Assembly (NCBI GenBank): GCA_934167965.1
Contig: CAKPMJ010000002.1
Location: 1-64,000 of the forward strand
Source of the DNA: an uncultured Clostridia bacterium
GTDB taxonomy: Bacteria > Bacillota > Clostridia > TANB77 > CAG-508
Length of the DNA stretch: 64,000 nucleotides
Reading direction: 5' to 3'
This document shows, piece by piece, positions 61,770 to 64,000 of this stretch. The notes under the pieces were generated by a model. The model was not told the DNA's origin and ran no database searches. It saw only the letters and a list, made by a program, of their open reading frames with translations. Position numbers and translations under genes: made by a program. Within the stretch, counting starts at the first letter, position 1; every line of letters starts with the position of its first letter.

Positions 61770-63080
61770 TTATTTTATTTCTGTTCCTCCCCACTCTACT
61801 GCTACAAATCCTATCCTTTTGGTTTTCTCTAATTTTTGTTCTTTAACATTTATTTTTCTTTCCAATCCTTTGAAATTCATTGATACTCTTATTAATGTAT
61901 CTGGATTTGGACTTATTGTAAGTGGCATGTTTTTCTCTATTTCATCTTTTCTTTCAAATCTTATATAATTATATTTATTTTTTTCTAATTTTGGAAGCCA
62001 ATATATTATAAATTCTTCTGTTTCTTTTTCATTTAATCCTAAAATTTTCAGTTTTTCTTCTAAGAAATTAGATGAATCTTCCCCTTTTATAACAAATCCA
62101 TCTTCTTCTATTTTAGCTTCCATTATGCGTTTACTTTCATAGTATAAAGCATACAAATTTCTTTTTGTATGTAAATCTTTTAGTTTCCCATTAGGTTTAG
62201 CTAGCACTTTCCATTCATTTATATATTTAGGATATGAACATATTATATTATCTTCATAACCTAATTTTACTTTAATCTCCTTTTCTTCTGTTGGATATAA
62301 ATAAATTATAGGTTTATCCTTCGTTTGAAGAATTCGATCCATAAAAGTATATTTTCGTGTATCTATACTTTCATAACTTATATTTGCATTAGTTATTTTC
62401 AAGTCAATTGGTATAAAAACCATATATTCCATATTAGCTAACGCTCCCTGATAGTGTTCTTCTATATCAATATTAACACTATCTTGTACCTCTTCAACTT
62501 TTTTCAAACTAGGTAAAATACCTGTACCATTAGCTGTAACCATAATAATTTTTTTTGTTTCAAAAAAATCTTTTGTATATTTTGTATCTCTTGGAGTTCC
62601 CAATTCATTATTTTTCAAATATTCATCCCAATATTCCCATGTGTTTTTTTCTTTTATTTCTAAAAGTTTTTTTAATTTTTCTTTATATTCAATTGAAATT
62701 TCATTTGAATCCTCAATCAATTTCTTTTCTGGAAATCTAGATAATTCAATTTTCCACAAATAATTTATGTATTTATCATACGTATCGACAAATACATATG
62801 GTTCCTTGGTCAACTCATCTTTTACATCCATCATATCATCATGATACATATATCTTCCCAATTCACTTATTTGAGAATTGAATTTTTCCTGCATCTGATA
62901 TGCTGTTTTATTTTCATAACATTCATTATCCTCTCTATCATTAAGAAATTGTATTATACACTTGCCAATAATTACTACGAATATAGAAAAAACAATAACT
63001 ACAAAAATATATATTATTAAATTGGTCCTTTTTCTATCCTCCTTATATTCCTTTGTTTCTTTTTTTTTATTTTCTTCCAT
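61770..63080 (-). CDS. Membrane-anchored hypothetical protein
   Basis: 436 aa. A basic N-terminus and one membrane helix (about residues 22-42, LIIYIFVVIVFSIFVVII) predict an exported, N-terminally anchored protein. The C-terminal half starts KPIIYLYPTEEKEIKVKLGY, with CSYPKYINEWKVLAKPNG and LYALYYESK: this KPxIYLYP domain occurs in hypothetical surface proteins of gut Clostridia; function unknown. Located between pyrH and frr, which are normally adjacent, with short gaps (45 and 21 nt), so it looks inserted into the operon. Confidence 0.72.
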   Translation of the reverse strand: MEENKKKETKEYKEDRKRTNLIIYIFVVIVFSIFVVIIGKCIIQFLNDREDNECYENKTAYQMQEKFNSQISELGRYMYHDDMMDVKDELTKEPYVFVDTYDKYINYLWKIELSRFPEKKLIEDSNEISIEYKEKLKKLLEIKEKNTWEYWDEYLKNNELGTPRDTKYTKDFFETKKIIMVTANGTGILPSLKKVEEVQDSVNIDIEEHYQGALANMEYMVFIPIDLKITNANISYESIDTRKYTFMDRILQTKDKPIIYLYPTEEKEIKVKLGYEDNIICSYPKYINEWKVLAKPNGKLKDLHTKRNLYALYYESKRIMEAKIEEDGFVIKGEDSSNFLEEKLKILGLNEKETEEFIIYWLPKLEKNKYNYIRFERKDEIEKNMPLTISPNPDTLIRVSMNFKGLERKINVKEQKLEKTKRIGFVAVEWGGTEIK

Positions 63081-63125
63081 AAAAATCCTTTCTTACTTTA
63101 TTTTTAAATAATTTTTCTAAATAAC

Positions 63126-63836
63126 TTATCTTATTATTGTTCCTATCTTCTCACCTTTAACAGCTCTAACAATATTCTCTGGGTCTGCTATACCAAAAAC
63201 AACTATAGTCATGTTGTTGTCTTTGCATAATGCTGTAGCAGTTGAATCCATAACTTTTAAATCTTTTTTTAATACTTCATCATAAGATATTTCATCATAT
63301 TTTACTGCTGTTTTATCTAATTTAGGATCTGCTGAATATACACCATCTATTGCTTTTCCTAATAAAATTGCATCTGCTTCTATTTCAGCTGCACGAAGTG
63401 CTGCTCCTGTATCTGTTGTAAAGAAAGGATTTCCTGTACCACAAGCAAATATAACTACTCTTTCTTTTGATAAATGTTTTATTGCTTTTCTTTTTATAAA
63501 TGGTTCTGCTATTTCTCTCATTTCAATTGCTGTTTGAACTCTTGTATATATTCCTCTTGCTTCGATTGCATCTTGAAGAGCCAATGCATTCATTGCTGTT
63601 GCTAACATTCCCATATAATCTGCTGTAGTTTTTTCCATTTGTTCTCCGTTTCTTCTTCCTCTCCAGAAGTTTCCTCCACCTACAACTATGGCAACTTCTA
63701 CTCCCATTTCTACTACTTCTTTTACTTTATCACATATTTTTCCTACTACATCTATATTGATGCCTGTTTTATCTTCTCCTGCTAGTACTTCTCCACTTAA
63801 TTTTAGTAATACTCTTTTATACTTTGCTTCTGACAT
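63126..63836 (-). CDS. pyrH: UMP kinase
   Basis: 236 aa amino-acid-kinase-fold enzyme. LLKLSGEVLAGEDKTGI, VAIVVGGGNFWRG, TGNPFFTTDTGAALRAAE and KAIDGVYSADPK are conserved. It phosphorylates UMP to UDP. TTAGGAGG precedes the ATG; first gene of the pyrH-to-recO run. Confidence 0.97.
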   Translation of the reverse strand: MSEAKYKRVLLKLSGEVLAGEDKTGINIDVVGKICDKVKEVVEMGVEVAIVVGGGNFWRGRRNGEQMEKTTADYMGMLATAMNALALQDAIEARGIYTRVQTAIEMREIAEPFIKRKAIKHLSKERVVIFACGTGNPFFTTDTGAALRAAEIEADAILLGKAIDGVYSADPKLDKTAVKYDEISYDEVLKKDLKVMDSTATALCKDNNMTIVVFGIADPENIVRAVKGEKIGTIIR

Positions 63837-63868
63837 TAAAAATTCCTCCTAATTTCTTATTTAATGGC

Positions 63869-63897
63869 ATTCTATCATACATTAAAAAAAATCACAA
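63869..63897 (-). promoter_or_regulatory. Sigma-A promoter of pyrH
   Basis: Minus strand TTGTGA (63897-63892), 17-nt spacer, TAGAAT (63874-63869), about 33 nt before the ATG. The remaining bases to 64000 show no gene. Confidence 0.7.
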
Positions 63898-64000
63898 TAG
63901 TAATTCTTAAAATCTTTTGATTTTATTTTAATACTTTTGTATACCATAAAATGTCGAATTTTGCGATAACATGAACATTGACCAAATTGTTTAAATTACT

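Overview
The window is very AT-rich, and almost every gene lies on the minus strand in long operons of bacterial housekeeping genes. Endospore genes (spoIIE, spoVG, whiA, remA), Bacillota-type operon orders (ylxM-ffh-rpsP-khpA-rimM-trmD-rplS; era-yqzL-recO; remA-gmk-rpoZ) and a ferredoxin/radical-SAM flavour point to an anaerobic spore-forming member of the Clostridia, probably an uncultured gut-type lineage. Seven genes share a prepilin-like start (KG-ITLIALV), which I associate with such lineages.

Layout. 1-16.6 kb: the end of a coiled-coil gene, a Na/phosphate symporter, hemW, whiA, fmt, def, priA, trmB, then the rplS-to-ylxM translation/SRP operon, a ferredoxin, ricT, holB, lepB and ppaC. 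16.7-19.7 kb: a KAP-type P-loop NTPase, comF and a double ribbon-helix-helix protein. 19.9-24.0 kb: a complete diversity-generating retroelement (DGR). 24.2-36.2 kb: an XRE regulator, a non-diversified relative of the DGR target, a Ca2+ ATPase, gtrA, spoVG, a glycosyltransferase, a RelA-like synthetase, trmR, typA and a second, remote DGR target. 36.2-51.4 kb: one-carbon, nucleotide, lipid and wall genes, uvrA, gmk/rpoZ/remA and spoIIE. 51.6-56.1 kb: two duplicated two-gene operons of prepilin-dockerin proteins. 56.1-64 kb: recO, yqzL, era, an rseP-like protease, cdsA, uppS, ispA, frr, an unknown gene and pyrH.

The DGR is the outstanding system. A reverse transcriptase (RYQDD, and the IGxxxSQ signature of DGR enzymes) is encoded on the + strand behind a MutS-domain-I-like protein. 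Convergent to it, a minus-strand set carries the target gene, a second MutS-domain-I-like protein, an Avd-type helical-bundle protein and the 147-nt template repeat (TR). The template differs from the variable repeat (VR1) of the adjacent target at 21 positions, and every one is an adenine of the template sense strand. A second VR of exactly 147 nt lies 13 kb away in another prepilin-like gene. Both VRs are followed, exactly 93 bp downstream, by a hairpin whose stem sequence differs while pairing is kept. The products are prepilin-like proteins ending in a C-type-lectin-like domain, so the element probably diversifies a surface adhesin.

A second unusual system is a repeated leader in front of prepilin-like genes: a sigma-A promoter (TTGACA-17-TAATAT), a short ORF ending in N(D)TG, and a 52-54 bp hairpin with a ~22-bp stem and T-tract that contains the ORF stop. 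In two copies the ORF carries a (CA)n tract of 15 and 22 units, one in frame and one out of frame. murA and recO each carry an apparent one-base insertion, either real or a consensus error.
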